Positions 63,701-64,000 of a stretch of 64,000 bases of DNA are shown one piece after another. Each line of letters begins with the position of its first letter. Position 1 is the first letter of the stretch. The stretch is from positions 1,494 to 65,493 of the forward strand of contig CADBXF010000002.1 of assembly GCA_902798585.1 (NCBI GenBank), in the 5' to 3' direction. The DNA is from an uncultured Lachnospiraceae bacterium (GTDB taxonomy: Bacteria > Bacillota > Clostridia > Lachnospirales > Lachnospiraceae). The notes beneath the pieces were generated by a model that had not been told where the DNA came from, ran no database searches, and was given only the letters and a program-made list of their open reading frames with translations. Position numbers and translations under genes: made by a program.

Positions 63701-63738
63701 AAAACCACCGGTTGTCCATAACGACAGCCGGTGGTTTT
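63701..63738. terminator. Bidirectional intrinsic terminator
   Basis: AAAACCACCGGTTGTC (63701-63716) pairs with GACAGCCGGTGGTTTT (63723-63738) around CATAAC, with one imperfect pair. It has A before and T after, so it can end both the SPFH gene and the convergent pyrI. Confidence 0.9.
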
Positions 63739-63762
63739 GATTTTGTAGGTTTACGAACACGA

Positions 63763-64000
63763 TTACAAATTGGTTTCCTTGTATTTCTGCTCGCAGTAAA
63801 CGCAGCGGTAGATACGCTTTTCGCGGTTGGTGAGGCGGAAGCGATGCGGCAGTTCCTGCTCGATGCTTGTGATACAGCGGGGGTTCTTACACCGCAAAAT
63901 GTTTGTGACCTCCTCGGGAAGACGAACCCTGCGCTTCTCGACGATGACATCGTTTTGAATGATGTTCAGCGTGATATCCGGGTCGAGCACCGCCAGGGCG
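63763..64000 (-). CDS. pyrI: Aspartate carbamoyltransferase regulatory subunit, partial
   Basis: C-terminal 78 residues or so of PyrI on the reverse strand; the rest lies beyond the right edge. Reading from the edge the frame gives ALAVLDPDITLNIIQ, the allosteric-domain end, then the zinc domain with four cysteines: ILRCKNPRCITS and YRCVYCEQKY. These bind Zn2+ and hold the PyrB contact. The start seen at 63990 is only an internal GTG. PyrI implies a PyrB partner next door, so pyrimidine nucleotides regulate the enzyme. Confidence 0.93.
   Translation of the reverse strand, partial: ALAVLDPDITLNIIQNDVIVEKRRVRLPEEVTNILRCKNPRCITSIEQELPHRFRLTNREKRIYRCVYCEQKYKETNL

Overview
The window reads as one dense stretch of a Gram-positive Clostridia chromosome, most likely a G+C-rich member of the Lachnospiraceae. 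Supporting signs are the ylxM-ffh-rpsP-khpA-rimM-trmD-rplS-lepB-rbgA-rnhB-yraN gene order, AGGAGG-type ribosome binding sites almost everywhere, a plsY/gpsA phospholipid pair, a MetA with the acetyl-type residue, giant ATPase-permease fusion ABC proteins, lipoproteins instead of outer-membrane parts, and sigma-70/A promoters with exactly 17-bp spacers. Family placement is inference. All complete genes lie on the + strand. Only a partial pyrI at the right edge is on the - strand. I see no tRNA or rRNA genes, CRISPR array, insertion sequence or prophage.

Layout. 1-6.2 kb: F1Fo ATP synthase operon atpB-E-F-A-G-D-C, in which no separate delta gene exists and the delta C-terminal domain is fused to the front of alpha. 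6.2-9.3 kb: an eight-zinc-ribbon protein, the tmRNA gene ssrA, and a zinc-ribbon six-helix membrane protein, with clear promoters. 9.5-18.3 kb: rluF, ligA, metA, a Na/Pi-cotransporter-like protein, a GH36 alpha-galactosidase and a SpoU-family RNA methyltransferase. 18.3-29.4 kb: the SRP/ribosome-assembly region from ylxM through der, with internal promoters before rplS and lepB, an internal terminator-like hairpin after khpA and an A+T-richer GNAT gene between lepB and rbgA. 29.5-32.0 kb: plsY, gpsA and a membrane-anchored SH3 protein. 32.1-36.8 kb: glucuronate branch (GH67 alpha-glucuronidase, uxuA, uxuB). 36.8-42.0 kb: a membrane-anchored MutS-like ATPase, rnhA and mutS. 42.0-47.8 kb: two tandem ATPase-FtsX fusion ABC proteins. 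47.9-54.0 kb: GH26-like hydrolase, phosphoglucomutase, manA, fhs. 54.1-62.1 kb: a five-gene exporter cluster (two HlyD-like lipoproteins, a double-FtsX permease and two ATPases, one ending in an AbrB-like domain). 62.2-63.7 kb: NfeD plus SPFH/stomatin pair. Right edge: pyrI, convergent.

How the genes fit together. The carbohydrate genes (GH36, GH67, uxuA/uxuB, GH26-like, phosphoglucomutase, manA) all look cytoplasmic, so they would act on imported oligosaccharides from hemicellulose and feed hexuronate, galactose and mannose into central metabolism. The most unusual items are the delta-alpha ATP synthase fusion, the exporter cluster with the AbrB-tailed ATPase preceded by duplicated perfect palindromes, the octa-zinc-ribbon protein beside ssrA, and the transmembrane MutS-like protein next to rnhA and mutS.
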